Below are positions 1 to 13,159 of a DNA stretch of 64,000 nt, in pieces. This DNA is from Blasia pusilla (Eukaryota > Marchantiophyta > Marchantiopsida > Blasiales), in NCBI GenBank assembly GCA_050084515.1, contig CM114272.1:37014001-37078000 (forward strand), written 5' to 3'. The position numbers were made by a program, and so were the translations under genes. A model generated the notes under the pieces. It was not told the origin of the DNA. It was given only the letters and a program-made list of their open reading frames with translations, and ran no database searches. Position 1 is the stretch's first letter. The number at the start of each line of letters is the position of its first letter.

Positions 1-3000
1 AGCCCTCGGATACCAAGTCATGGGCAACTTTCCGCCTGTCACAAACACAGCGAGCATATTGTGGTCGTCAGCCGTGAAGAAAACTTCTCTTTCATGGAAA
101 AGAGACCGGGTTGGAAACACTTCGAGTTCCGGATCCAGCGTCCTCTCAAGACTTCCGGCCTCGAAGAACGTAGGAGTAGAGATTCTAGAGAGCTTACTTG
201 GGTTCCGAACGCCGTAGATAATGTCCGCCAACGCATCACCTCCGAGCTGGCCGGGGTATCCAGCCCACAGAATTGCTCCGATTCGCTTGTCAGCTTTGCA
301 ATCTGTAACGTCGACGGGCCCTCCGCTCACGACCACCAAAATCACGGGTCCCTTGGCTGCTCTCACCACGGCATTGATCAAATCCTGCTGCTTCCCGGGC
401 AGGAGTAGACTGGTTCTGTCCAAGGCTTCTCGTTCTTGATCCTGCCCCAGGCCCACGACAAGAACCACCGCATCTGCGTGTGCTGCAGCGTTTGCTGCTG
501 TCTCAAGATCGGCACTTTCGCAGGACGTGTTGGCACATCCGGCAACATAGTGCACAGTGCGGGCATGTTTCGCCAAACCCTGGGTAGGCGTCACATACTG
601 ACAGGGCTCCCCTGCTCCCATAAAACGAGCAATCCGTCAGTTTGCGAGGCCACGCCACTCACTTTCGAATGTGGGCCGGCTCTCGGAGAAATGTCACTAT
701 AACTCTTTCGGACGCATGGACAGACAGGCTCCGTGCAGGAGAGGGCCGAGCAAGCTGACCCTAGAATAATCGATCCTATGTGTCTGTGCACGCACCAGCA
801 TAGTTCCCGAGCATTGTGTGGAGGCTGTCGTTGGCAGTGGGTCCGATGACGGCCAAGCTCCTGTGTTCCAACGTGACGAGAGGAAGAATGTCAAAATTAT
901 TTTGGAGGAGCACAATGCCTTGGGCTGCTGCTTCCAGTGCCAGATTCTGGTGCTCATCCGAGCATACATCGCTTTCTGTTAGGTCCCCCCACAATTGTTG
1001 CGTAGGGTTCCCGTCGAAGAGCCCCAGTCGAAATTGCACAGACAGGGAGTGACCCACAGCGGTATCGATATTCTCCAATTGCAGCAGATTCTTGGAGAGG
1101 GCGGACGCCGTGTAATTCAACAACGTGTTTCCGCAGTTCAAATCCATTCCTGCACAACGCGAGCGGAGCTGATCACTTCCATTCGCACTGACTCACATCA
1201 ATGGATGCGAAGCTCCAGCACAATCAGGTGAGTTACCGATACTGTACCAATACCGAAACGTGAACATCTTACGACGCTCCCTACCTGCTTTCAACACATC
1301 CGCTGTGGCGCGGATAGGATCCGTTTCGTATTTGGTGTTTGCGTAAATGACTTCCACTGCATCGCAATCGGACACTATGTATCTGTAAAGCAAGCAACGC
1401 GGCTCAATTCTTTTGAAACAGTGGCCTAAATATATGCATGCAGCAACTCCGCTGAAAATGGATTCGTGACAAGTGCTAGAAATGCTGCAGATCTGCACTG
1501 GCATTCCTACACAGAAACTGATATGCGACCCCGCTGCCGAGCACAGTAGTAGCGGGAAGAGCACGTGATCCACCACACACGAAATTGAGCAATATGTGCA
1601 CTTGCTTCAGAGCTCAAAATGGAAATACTCCAGCCAAACACGTCAGTAGTTGAAGGACAGACAGACAGACGGCAAGAAGAAACAGTACCCGTCGAATTTC
1701 CAGAGGCCTCTGGCTGTTTTGTTGAGAAGATCAGAATCTGCACAGGTGGGCACTCCGTTAACTTGATTATAAGAGCACATGAGTCCGCTCGCACGTCCGC
1801 GCTCGATACAGCCTTGGAACGGCGGATTGAACGTGTCGTACAAGTCCTGTTTCGTCACCTGCAAAATTGAACCACGCACACATTCGCGATCCGATGAGCA
1901 GGGCTGAAGATCTAGAACTGGGGAAGATGTGCACGCCCCAAGACTGGACGTTGCTAGCTATATAGAATCATAGCAGAATCTTTAGCAAATGTCCGCCAAA
2001 GCTCGCAGATTTTCTCCCGCATCACTTGATCAGAATCCAAGCCCAGCAAAGAGAATGCTGAAAGATCAACAGGGACGGCACCTACTGAGATCTGCCCTCA
2101 TACCCTCGGCCTACTCAACGTTCAATCTTCCAGCTCTAGTTCCTACGATCTACTCGCGTGTCTGGGTTGTAAGGCCAATTCGAACGCACGAAATGTATAG
2201 CTGTAATCTACCGCGGGGATACATAAGAGTAGTTTGGCGATGGAGGAGCTTCGAGGTCCGGGAGGTCAGAACCTGAGCATCGAAGCCATATCGTTCCACG
2301 CCTTCCCACGACTCCAAATCGTACGCGGCGAAGTGTTTGCAGCAGGCTGACGCTTTGAGCTTCTCGGGCGTACCGGAGCTGGAATTCCCATCGTAGTCTC
2401 CCTCCTGCAGGCCTCGCACGAAATACTCGGCGTAGCGGGCGGTGAGCAACGGATCCTCCCCGGGACTCTCTTGGCCCCTTCCCCATCTCGGGTCGCGGAA
2501 GATATTTATGTTGGGAGTCCAGAACGTGAGACCGCTCTGCCCAGAGTTGCGAAGAGCGCGAGCTTCGGTAGCAATTACCTGCGATGGATCCATCGCTAGC
2601 CCACGAGTCAGTCACTCCCTCACTAACCCTACACTACAATGCCGCCATACAAATTCTGCAATGTGAGTGCTTCGACCCGAACACGAATCCAGTCGGATGC
2701 AGCGAGTGGGAAATCAGAGAATTGCGCACCCCAAACCACTCACTCACTCTACGCCACACCAGGGACAGACAAAGTCTGCAATGTGAGTGCTTCGACCCGG
2801 CCACGACTACAATCGGGAAATGAGAGAATCGCGCATCCCCAAGTCCCTGCTTCATTCATCCCGCCCCACAATCCATCGCGATGCTGCCGCACCAATCTAC
2901 GCAGCGAAATTAGCGAGTAGTAGCTGGTCTTCTGTGCATGGCCCGTCCGTCCTTCGTAGCCGTGGGCAAAGTACGGGAGACCACGAGCGGTACTGGCGCA

Positions 3001-3464
3001 GAAGCTCTCTCGGATCTCGCTCTTAACATTTAAAAGTATAGAAAGATAGCAGATCCCGAAAATCTGTATGTACGTACCTGGGCAATTTTGTTGAACAGAG
3101 AAACGTTGAACGACGCAGCCGTGAGAATGGGCTGGGGAAAGCTCGTGGCCGCTTTGATGTACCCGTCGAAGGTGACGCCCGGGCTATAAGCTACTCCATG
3201 TAGAGCCTCGTTCCACCACTCATATTTCGGAATGCCCAGTCTCGGCACACCTGCAGCTGAATTCCCCAACAGCTCGATCTTCTCTCGGGTCGTCAGCCTG
3301 CTCACGAGATCCTCCACCCTGGCACTCAGCGGCAATCCGCGCTCGCAGAAAGGATATCCGTCCTTCCCCTCACAGCCGTACTCCAGACCGGAGACCGCAT
3401 GGAGGAGCATTACGAGCGAGAACGCGAAAACAACCCTCTTCACGTGCACTGCCATCACTGCCAT
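1..3464 (-). CDS. Beta-D-xylosidase, glycoside hydrolase family 3 (3' end outside window)
   Basis: Secreted GH3 enzyme expected to release xylose (possibly also arabinose) from cell-wall xylan. I rebuilt seven exons with GT-AG borders and consistent phase: 3464-3078, 2578-2273, 1858-1689, 1382-1285, 1149-796, 611-198 and 35-1. They give 588 residues; the family usually has about 770, so roughly 180 C-terminal residues lie beyond base 1. The start at 3464 ([10 protein letters not shown]) is chosen because it opens a hydrophobic signal peptide (residues 1-26). Visible landmarks are [10 protein letters not shown] (83-92), [13 protein letters not shown] in exon 2, [10 protein letters not shown], and VSDCDAV with the predicted nucleophile Asp at about 293. 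Exon 6 carries the start of the C-terminal domain ([24 protein letters not shown]). No frameshift or internal stop is seen. An upstream in-frame extension to 3614 lacks a better start. Family assignment is secure; whether it is xylosidase, arabinofuranosidase or bifunctional is inference. Confidence 0.93.
2615..2850. repeat. Imperfect tandem duplication inside xylosidase intron 1
   Basis: Two units of about 120 bp lie head to tail. The shared core TCTGCAATGTGAGTGCTTCG starts at 2655 and again at 2775, and both are followed by a similar GGGAAAT.AGAGAAT.GCGCA block. It lies wholly within intron 1 (2579-3077) and does not touch coding sequence. Confidence 0.75.
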
Positions 3465-3899
3465 CGCTCGCAACAGCGTCGAAATTCGACAGATTCGAGG
3501 GAACACGTCTCTCTTGCCATCAAGAGCGAACTCCTTCGCCTTTTGTAGGGAGGATCCCCGAGCTCTTCCGAACCGCATGGAAATCGGGGATTCCAAATCT
3601 CCCAAGACAATCACGTCATACCAACGGACGGTGACTCGGCGGTTGGGCTAGCAATTCCGGTTGGGTGGGCGAGCGAGCGAAAATGGAAGTGGTGCAATGA
3701 AGGTCCCCGTCGGATGCGCAAATCGGAGCCGAAGTGGCCGTCGAGAGAAGGCAAATTCCGCGCCCGCTACTGAGAGCTCGACCAATTACGACATCGGCGA
3801 ATCTGCATGGCAAGCTACCGCAGATCGAATCCGACCATTCCGCGACATCGTCATTAAGCCAGCCGCAGACGTGATTTTAGGGTCGGGACCGTGGCCTTT
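3465..3899. other. 5' flank of the xylosidase gene
   Basis: GC-richer sequence directly upstream of the xylosidase start, read on the minus strand; it should hold the 5' UTR and promoter. I see no convincing TATA box or other gene. The composition falls sharply to AT-rich just beyond it. Confidence 0.4.
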
Positions 3900-3939
3900 C
3901 TTCTCATCTATTTTTCTAATTAGAAAAATAGATGAGAAG
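3900..3939. repeat. Perfect 40-bp palindrome
   Basis: The 40 bases equal their own reverse complement, centred on AATT, with arms starting CTTCTCATCTATTTTTCT. It sits at the border between the xylosidase 5' flank and the AT-rich block. It may be a foldback or MITE remnant; no coding role. Confidence 0.85.
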
Positions 3940-4168
3940 GAAACCATGCGCTTAGTAGAGAGATGTTTATTCTTTAGACCTAGCCGGTGATAATATTGCT
4001 CGCGTTGAGGGTGTACTCCCATGAAAGATATAAGTTACCTTTTAAACATTACACTTGTCAAAATAGAGGAAGGGGTCTTCATATCCCATTCTCTTCTAAT
4101 CATATATACCGGCCCCATTCCCCTGTTAAACCCGTCACATGTCAGCATGAGAAGGGTCATGCATACTA

Positions 4169-4215
4169 AGAGTATGGGGTTTTGAGGAAGCCCCTTCCTC
4201 AAAACCCCATATTCT
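4169..4215. repeat. 22-bp inverted repeat with 3-nt loop
   Basis: Left arm 4169-4190 and right arm 4194-4215 pair over 22 positions with one mismatch, separated by CCC. The arms contain TATGGGGTTTTGAGGAAG. The loop is too short for a typical plant miRNA precursor, so a foldback element relic is more likely. Confidence 0.8.
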
Positions 4216-4447
4216 TTTAATAATATAGATTACATTCTAATATTATGGAGCATTCGCAATCCAATTCTCTTCGGAATGGGAGTTTTCACTGAAGCATTCA
4301 TTATTACCCCGATCTCTGAAAATTCATGGGGGGGGTTTATTTTTTCTCATGTGAAATTTGTTTTTGATGAATACCCTATGCCCACATCTAAGGGGTCGCT
4401 TCTTAGGAAGACTAATTAAACATCATTTTTAATTTGATTTGTTAATT

Positions 4448-5905
4448 ATATTATTATTGGAAGTGCCTCTTCATTTTGCAAACTCCTCTCCTCTTGACAC
4501 TTGGCACTTTCAACCAATTGGATTCCTCGCCTTATTAATCACTCAAAATTGATTACAAAAGATTAAAATTACACTTAAGAATTTTGAAAGTTAATTAAGG
4601 GAGGTAATTTATATTAAACCAAATTCTACAGGCCTTTACTAGTAGGAAATCTTGTGAAAATTATTAATCTACAATCTACTAAGGAAAAGCGGCGGACGGT
4701 CTGCACTATCTGAAAAGAAGTAATGTGATTTTCTCATCCTCTATTTATATTAAAATGATTAATTAGTGTTTGGTTCATAAATTGTTTTAATGTGAATTAA
4801 GGTACACAAAGATAAGCTTGTTACTATTTTGTTTTACTACCTCATTATTTTGTCTTATTGATGCCCTTATATATTAATGATAAGAAATCTATAAGGTTTT
4901 CACTTTCAATGCATATAGGGTCACCAATAATAATATTGTCAAATATCTATCTCGTCACATTAAATGAAAAGAGTTATTTTGAGTGCAAGGACATATACAT
5001 GGTGACAAAAAAAACGGACATGAAGGGAATGTCCACGGACATGGATTGCAAAACATGGGGCCCACACTTACAGTTCATGGTGGAAGGCAAAGCAAGGGAC
5101 GACGAGGCAATAAGGCGAGAGGGAGTGGATGTGGGAGGAGGAAGAAACGAGAAAGTATGGATCACAAAGACAAGTGGGGGAGACCCGAGGATGAGAAAGA
5201 AGGGGGACATGGAACCCACGTAGGTCAGTCCTTCAATAGGACAAACATAAGTTCGCGAACATAGACTTTGTCTATATGCAATCTTGGACATATATATATT
5301 CTCCCTTCAACTCAACCTCATAATATTTAGATCTATGTTAGAATCTAATTTAACAAAATCATTTTTTTCTAGAAATAATTTCTTATGAAGGTATGAGTGA
5401 ATCAATAATTTTTCTTCACACATACAAGTTCTCTATCATATGCTACTACCTTCTAAGATTTTTTATGCTTATTTATTTTTATTATATACAAATAGAATAA
5501 TTTACAAGAAGAAAAAATTTAAGCATATGATCCTACAAAAATATTAGGTTTAATTATTTGATCTATTTTAAAATTGAAAGAAGGCTTCTTAATATGAAAA
5601 GAGAACTCAAATCAAAACAAAATATGTTTTTATAAAAACAAAACCTTATAATAGAATAATTAAAAATATGTCTTATTCCTTCTATAGAGAGAAGATTCTT
5701 TTTTAATAATTTTTTTTTCTTAGAATTTGTATGGATTATTCTAAAAATACAGAGTTATCTATCTAAGTGTATCTTGCTATAATCTACATTATTATTGTAT
5801 GATGCCTCTTCAATTTTCAAACTCAACTCTGTTGACATCTGGTCCCCTCACTACCCTGAGCCAATAGGATTGCTCGAAATTTATTCAAGAGTTTAAATCA
5901 TTCCA
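4448..5905. repeat. Two copies of a short dispersed repeat, about 1.34 kb apart
   Basis: Around 4448-4560 and 5790-5905 the same block recurs, with the core TGCCTCTTCA then TTTTCAAACTC and TTGACA. Both are preceded by TTATTATTG. They may be ends of a small element or two independent copies. A MITE-like copy at 4984-5277 lies between them. Confidence 0.45.
4984..5277 (+). mobile_element. MITE-like dispersed repeat, copy A
   Basis: About 290 bp, GC-richer than its surroundings. It matches the reverse complement of 53,568-53,829 over most of its length: shared blocks include GGACATGGATTG, GGGGCCCA, GTGGGAGGAGGAAGAAACGA and TCCTTCTATAGGA-like ends. The open frames across it are by-products. The ends contain TTGCA motifs, as in the other copies. 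Class is inferred; there is no coding capacity. Confidence 0.6.
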
Positions 5906-8070
5906 TTTCACAATAATAATGGATGAAATTACTCATCATTTTTTATCTCGTGCATCACATAAATACCGACTACTTATTAAAGAAATGCTACTGCATTGCA
6001 AAGGAATTTTTACCAATTTCAAATGTTGGAGAGTATTGAAAGATAAAAAAGATTCTAAAAATGATTCTTATCATCTAGTTTGTATCAATCATAATTTTTC
6101 TAGCATCCATGGCTATCGTGGACTCTCAAATATTTGAAGAGAATGACCTATAATCAATCCTACTTATGAAGTTTAACCTTTCTTCAAAAACACATAAAAT
6201 TTAATATCAAGCCTCGGTGCATTGCATTAATTGTATTTTTAATGAGCTTGCATTTCTGAGTTAACCTACTTGGTTGATGCCTACACTCCTAATGCCTCCT
6301 ATTTCACTATTGATTGTAAATTTCTTCCCCTTTTATTGGAAAGTCAATAAGTAATGAGATATTCTCATTCCATAAGCTTCCTACTCCCTCTCTTCATACG
6401 GAATACATTCTTATATCTTCCAAATTAGTTTTTATTGTCCTCCACCTAACATTAACAAAACAATAAGTCCATTTTTTCAATTTTTTCCTTTTGAAGGAAA
6501 AATAATTAATGATATGGGCTAAAATAAGTAAGAGAAGAAGGATATTTTCTAATTTCTCTTTGGCCTTAATTTTTAACTGTTACATTAGGATTTTTCTTCT
6601 TACCTTAAAAGTAGAGGCAATTTTTTATATCAAAATTAGGAACTATGTAAAATTCAAAAGTATATTAAGAAACATGAAATTTAGAGTTTTTCAAAATAGT
6701 TGTGGCTAGAAGAGAAACTTTTGCAAGCTCGGAAAGGCATGTATGTTCTATTTCTCTTTTCTTTTAGATTCAAATCTCCCTTCTACTTGAGATTGACAAC
6801 TACAAAAGGGAGATTTGTTTGAAAAAACAAAAATCCCGTCCTCCAATCATAACCATTTATACTACGAGAAATTTGATGCATATATGATGCATCATATTCC
6901 AGATTAAGATAAAAGATATAAGCAAAATCAATGAAAAGACCCATAAATATGAAACTCCAAAAATTGACCCAAAAAAGGTAGTCATTCCTATTAATAAAAA
7001 TTCAACTTGAAAATATTTGTATTTGGATGTTTCTTCATTTCCAAACCTAAGGCTCTTGTATATATTTCAAACCTTTGGATTTTAACTTTCTAGTTGCTTA
7101 GCTTAAGGTTAATATAATGTTGTTATTGTTTAAGGATAGGGATTACAATGTAAGAAGTATTTTCAAACTGAGGTTGTGGTTTTTTAAGAGGAAAGATAGG
7201 TAGCACAATATCTCTTGTGGAGAGGAAATATGAAATCAAGTGAGTCTAAAGTTCATCACAATATTCATGACCAAATATTCAATGAAAAAGTTTTGAAAAA
7301 ATTGAATAATTAATTAATTAATTAATGATGGGATATCCACTGAAAAAATTGTGAGTGAATATTTGAGAATTTATTTAAAATTTATTGAATATTTGATTTA
7401 TGAAAAACCTGCAGTGATTCACATTTATTTCTGTTATAGTTAAATGAAATGAAATCATTACTTAATGTGAAATAAGTGTTCTAAGAAAAATATACTCTTA
7501 CAATAGAATGATAAGTTTATTTTTTTTACAAAGTTGAACTAACTTACTACTTTTTAAATGAACTTTGTTTTTTTTAGAATAAATAGCTATACATTATTTT
7601 TCTAAGAAAGAACTTTGCTTTTATTAGTGGATACCAATGCATCTTGTAAGCATCCTTACTAGTTTAAGGCCCAATAGACATGTGATAAATTTTAAATATT
7701 TAAAATTAAAATGGCATCCTATTTTTTTAATTGAATATGTCTCACTCCCAAAAATCCAAATAAGTAGAAAGCCTATTTCCCTATAAGATGTTTCAATGAA
7801 AAATTCATTCATATTCTTTAATGTCTTATCTTTAATGTAATAAAAGAAGTTGTCTTTAAAGAAAATCATATAACTTAATGCGTTGAAATAAGAAAAAAAT
7901 ATTACCTTCAATATATTTTTTCTCAACACCATCCCAAATCTATGGTTAGTATATTTGTTGTTTATTTGGAAGAAATTTCCGAGTAATATCTCTTTGGAGA
8001 TATGTGTTAGTAAAATAATTTGAGCTAGATTTTCGATAAATCAAGTCTATCTATTGTGTATAAAAACCAA
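5300..8070. other. AT-rich gene-free stretch
   Basis: Very AT-rich, with only short open frames and no recognisable domain, tRNA or splice-linked exon pattern. Apart from the repeat copy at 5790-5905 I see nothing supported. Confidence 0.5.
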
Positions 8071-8593
8071 GGTTGCATACGGAGAAAGGGCGTGTCCACG
8101 AACATATCCATGTTCGCGGACCCATGTCTGTCCTTAGCAAGAATATATCTGTGCGGGCTGAATATCCACAGCCCGCACATGTACCCGGCCTCGACGACGG
8201 CTAGCCCACACCTAGTCTAAGAACCCGTCACCCATTTTGTTATCCTCCCTAAATTGGCATTGGCCCGCGACCATGCCTGTATGGAGCCCATCCTACGGGC
8301 CTTGTGTGGGCCTTGCTACATGCCTTATGCCAACCCAAAGCCTGCCCTATGGTCCAAACCTTGTCCAAGCCAGGTCATGGGCCCTATGTGGGCTTGCCAT
8401 GGGCCAATACGGGCTTAGGGCGGGCCGGTGCAGGCTACGTGTGGGCTGATTCCTACCCACCTCCCTAAATCTAAGCCCTCATCCGTTCCCACGTCTCGAG
8501 CCCAGGCAGACCATTGGAGTACGGACAAACCCAAACATGGGACCCGTTAGGCATGTCCGTCCCATAAACAAGCATATCCATTTCCGTGCAACC
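8071..8593. mobile_element. MITE-like element with terminal inverted repeats, copy B
   Basis: A GC-rich island of 523 bp in AT-rich DNA. The left end reads GGTTGCATACGGA and the reverse complement of the right end reads GGTTGCACGGAAA, a recognisable terminal inverted repeat. The outer parts share the GGACA/GTCC and TTGCA words of copies A, C and D, while the centre (8140-8460) is rich in GGGC and GGCCC words. No target duplication is visible and no protein is encoded. Confidence 0.55.
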
Positions 8594-8599
8594 ATGATA

Positions 8600-10300
8600 A
8601 ATAGGCAATGCTTCTTTTGGTTACTAGATATCGTTCTTTTGCAACTGATGGTAAATCCAACCTCATAAGTTTTAAGATCACATTCATGAAGATATCCCCA
8701 AAAACAAACAACGTAAAAGTTTTCCACATGTTATTATATTGCCAAAAATTTCTCACCAAAAATAATTGATTGGTAAAGTTTCCATTGCATATTTTTATGA
8801 GAGAAAATCAAATCAGATTTCCATCACTTGAGATAAAGGCTCCACATGGAAAAAGCCCATGTCTATCGACTTTTTCGTATCCACAGACAAAAACACTAAT
8901 TGGAAAATTCACAAAATACATTAAAAAATCCTTTGTGTCTATACGACTCTTTGAACAGGGTCAAATTTATTCACATTCACATTAATTTCCAAAAAGAGGG
9001 CTAGTATGTTTAATGAATGATCTTAGGAGTTGCATGAATTCCCTACAAAATAAGGCATTTTCCATTTTATTCAATGCTTACTTTGTTTGACTAGTCTGAG
9101 TACTAGTTCAATTGTCCATTCACCATTTATTAATTTAGTAAAAAAAATAAAAATAAACTACGATTACTTGTGATTTTGAGATAGCATGAAAATATTACAT
9201 ATGGTCCATGTACTAATTATGATTAAAATTTATTAAGAAAATTATTAAGCTTATGCAAATTAAAGATTCAGAAATGATCATCCTTATAATTATTCATTAT
9301 AATTCCATGAAAATAGGGAAAATAATCACTTTATAGAGCATATGGATACAAATGCAAGAAAATTTTAAATCTTTAAATTAAGTGGAAGTTAGACGGAGTG
9401 TAGTTCTTGAGAAAATATTCTTTTAGTTAAGTGCTTGATTTAAAATAAGTGATAATAAAATAGTAAAATGGAGTACTAAGAGAACTCTTCTCTAGCGGGG
9501 AATACCTATTCTCTAAATCCATCCCTTAATAATTATATTGATAAGTCTTAGTGATAGAATTCGAGTTTATTAATTTCTGTTTCTGAAAATAAAAGATAAA
9601 TTGCATCCCTAGAATCCTTAACCTTATTGTTAATTGCACTCCTTAACCTTATTGTTGATAGTAGTATAGATAAACTAGACTACTAGTCAAACTATTATAT
9701 GCCTTAAAATGCCTAATAATTGTGATGAAATATTTGATAGAAAATAATTTTGGATTGAGAAAAAAAACCTATAAAAAGTTTAACATTTCTTAATCCTTTA
9801 TGTGTTCCTCACTACATTATATAATTTATCATTAGGACTTAGGAAATATAAAAAAATTTGCAAAAAGAAGATAAATAAATCAAGTTAGTTAAAAGACTCA
9901 AATAAGAAGAATGCAATGCCATATGATTTTCATCTAAAAAAGGCTGGAATATATCTTAAAAAATCATGAATAGGAGATTTGCATTATTTTCAAATAATTG
10001 TAAGGATGAAAAGTCAAATCTCAATAATTTGACTAAAAGTCTTAGAACCTATCATTAATTTCTTTTGTACATTTTAAATAATTTTAAAACTGATAAATTT
10101 AATTCCATATAAATTATGTTTTCTTAAACCTAAAATATGATATGATTTATAATGGGAATAAAATCAATGATCTGCAAAGCACTTTTGAAATTATATTTAT
10201 TTTATGATAAATTAAATTTAAAATAAAATTTTCTATTTAGGTGAAGATGTGCAAGTGTAAGGAATAGATATTGCTAATCAGCATATATATATGTATATAT
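8600..10300. other. AT-rich gene-free stretch
   Basis: No supported gene or element. A short (TA)n tract lies near 10,283-10,303. Confidence 0.5.
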
Positions 10301-10308
10301 ATATTCAT

Positions 10309-11210
10309 ATTCTTGCTTGTATTTAAATTTAATGAACGGCTTAGATCTTGTGAAAGTCACTCAAAATATGAGTAATCATTTAAAATTGGGATTTTCTCAT
10401 TGATGATTTTTAGCTTCACTTCAAGGCAATTTTTTCCCATGAGAAAAGTAAGCCCGCTCTACATACCTCCATGGATGATTTGGCGAAGTTTCACAAAAAA
10501 AAATTTGACTGAGTGAAATTAGATACTCACAAGATTTCAAACTTCAAGTATCTAAAATCTATCTTGAAAATTGCCATTACATCCTTATTTTATTTCTTTT
10601 AGTTTTAGCACCACCTTAGATTTAACCATTAGACTATGCTAAAACCTTGAGGATTTGTGCATGTTTTCATTATTAGATAATTCAATAGTTTAGACCTTCT
10701 TTTGGAATTTTAGGGGTGGAGAAAAAATCATAAAGATATCATCAGTTTCCATTTATATTTCATTTAAAAGAAGTTCAATGTGTATGAAATAATTCATACC
10801 TGTTGAGTACCACGTCATGCATATGCTAGAAAATTTTGGAGGCTTTTGGATATTCCACCCTCATGGAGCATCCTTCGCCTTGCTTAAGTCCATTTTCTTG
10901 GATGGATGGACTTGTAACATCCCATGGCACACTTAGAAGAATTTGAAAGTAGTAGAGAAGTACTCTTGCTTGTATTTAAATTTAATGAACGGTTTAGATC
11001 TTGTGAAAGGCACTCAAATTTTGAGTTATGATTTAAACTTGGTATTTCCCAATATTTATTGTTAATTTCACTTTGCAACAATATTTTCCCATGAAAAAAG
11101 TTCAACCAACTCCTCAAGTTTCCATGCTTGACAAAAAGATTTAGATTTTTTTATAAGTATGAGAGAAATTTGATACTCACAAGTCTTCCAACTTCAAGTA
11201 TCCATATACT
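10309..11210. repeat. Direct duplication of about 250-265 bp
   Basis: Blocks at 10,309-10,560 and 10,963-11,210 align along their length. Both start CTTGCTTGTATTTAAATTTA, continue with TTTAGATCTTGTGAAAG-like sequence and end GATACTCACAAG..TTCAAACTTCAAGTATC-like. Divergence suggests an old duplication or two copies of one repeat family. Nothing coding is present. Confidence 0.7.
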
Positions 11211-11219
11211 ACCAGTACT

Positions 11220-13150
11220 TATTCATTAAAGAAAATGAATTGATTATTGATGATGTTATTGCATTATTAATAATAAAACTGCATTTATTTCTATATTTTT
11301 ATTTACTTTATTATGACCAATGACAGATCGCAACATGGGATATTGAGTTCCATATAGTAGATTTTTTATTATTTGTACCGGCCTACGAATTATTTGGACC
11401 CTATATTATAATAGGACCTAAAATAATTTTTTCAAGCCCTTTCGCAACTAATTACGTAATTATAATTTGTCTCTTTTTCAATTAGAAAACCCCCTTTCAC
11501 CGTACCCATATGAAATGCTAATATCCTAAAGTGATGTCCCCGAGAGTTGAATGATGTGTTGGTAGGGAGTACGAAGTTGTACCCCCTTGGTTTATCCTTG
11601 ATTTTTGGGAGGAGATGATTTCTTATCGATCAGAGTGGCGATTAGGTGATGGACGGGTGAGCCATTTACCATCGCAGTTTACAAGGTGTAGTGATGGCTA
11701 ACCACGTGACGATATGGTGATCATGTTGGAAACATTCACACGTGGTATTTGGTGACCAGGAGAGTTATGGGAGAGGAGCACCCATGCGGAGGACATTCCC
11801 ATAGTGGATAGTCACATGAAGAAACATGCCAAGGTGGGTATCTCTTCCCATTGTGCGGAGATTTCTTTACTATTTTTGGATATGAGCGTTGAGATACGTG
11901 GAGTATAGACGAGCTCATGAGGCAAACGTCCTTTTTAAAAGGAGCTAATGCAAATAATCTTATAATTAGACTTTGAATGAATGGATGGAACATGAAATTA
12001 CTTCATCTTTATCATAAAGGGAAGAAGAGTTTTTGTTCACTTAAGGAGGAAAAATATACATAAAGGAATAAAGCTCATTATAGAATGATGAGATATCTCT
12101 TGCCTTTTAAATAGTAGAAATTAATTTTCTTAAAATAGTGAATGCATATTTGTGTAAAATTGAAAAGGATATCCATATGCTAAAAACTTAACATTTTTCA
12201 ACAAGATACCAATGTATCCCCCATGAGTTCTTAATATCACTATTAACTAAGGAATGGAGGGTCATTATATGAGGAGAATCTCTTCTAAAAGAATTCAAAT
12301 TTTTTTCAAGGAGAACTTGTGGAGTGTCATTCGCCTCATATAGAACAAAAGTAAGATAAGTCATTAAGTTAGATTAGTAATTTTACCATATGATGCTTAC
12401 GTTGCATCCCCATCTTACTTGGGGATGCAATGCCCATGTTAAACCCTTACCATGATGGTTGTGATATGATCTAAAATTTGAAATATTTGGGGATAGGTGG
12501 CAAGCGCCTGTTGTTCAAAATTGCAAGATGTCGACTTATTACGTAAGCGTTGAGAGATGGATGTCTCCAATAATATATATAGATGATGTGCTCAACATGC
12601 ATGAATTATTTCAGACACATTGAACCTCCCATTATTGAGGTCCAATGTGTACTCAATCTAAAGTGAATGGTAGATTTTCTTTGATGATTTTTCTCCCCCC
12701 TTAAATTTCTAAAAGAAGATATGAATTGTTGAATGCCCTAATAATACAAACATGAAAAACTCCTCAAGGTTTCATGGAAATCCAATGGTGAAATGTCAGA
12801 TGGTGCTCAAAAGAAAAAACATAAAGCCCTCTAAAAGAAAACCATCACTTAATTTCACTTACCTATCCTAATGTGAGATATATTAGTCAAACCATTTTTT
12901 GGACCATTAGATTAATGAGATTCAATGGACTGACTTGCATAAGGTGATGTAACGGCTTGAACTATGATCATTTGCATGGTGGCTCGAGGTTGAGGGTTCG
13001 TGAGGCTTGTTGTGAGAGAGAATTTGACGGCAGGCAAGAGTGTTGCAATTTTGAGAGAGCCATCAGTAATTTCTAAAACTCATGAGACACATAAAGAGAA
13101 ACATCGCGAAGACCTTGAGACTAATAGTGTGACTGTCCGACTCATGATTT
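11220..13150. other. Gene-free stretch
   Basis: AT-rich, with short unconserved open frames only. No domain, RNA gene or repeat structure was recognised. If the gypsy relic next door once had reverse transcriptase it should lie here, but I cannot read any. Confidence 0.45.
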
Positions 13151-13159
13151 GGTTGGAGT

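Noticed and set aside
4169-4215. Hairpin as a microRNA precursor
   Set aside because: The 3-nt loop and almost full pairing do not fit a plant miRNA foldback; a foldback element is more likely.
4858-5264. Overlapping open frames on both strands
   Set aside because: They coincide with MITE-like copy A, and the matching copy C does not preserve the frames.
8237-8449. Plus-strand frame in the GC-rich island
   Set aside because: Low-complexity GGGC words inside a repeat element; no start context or homology recognised.
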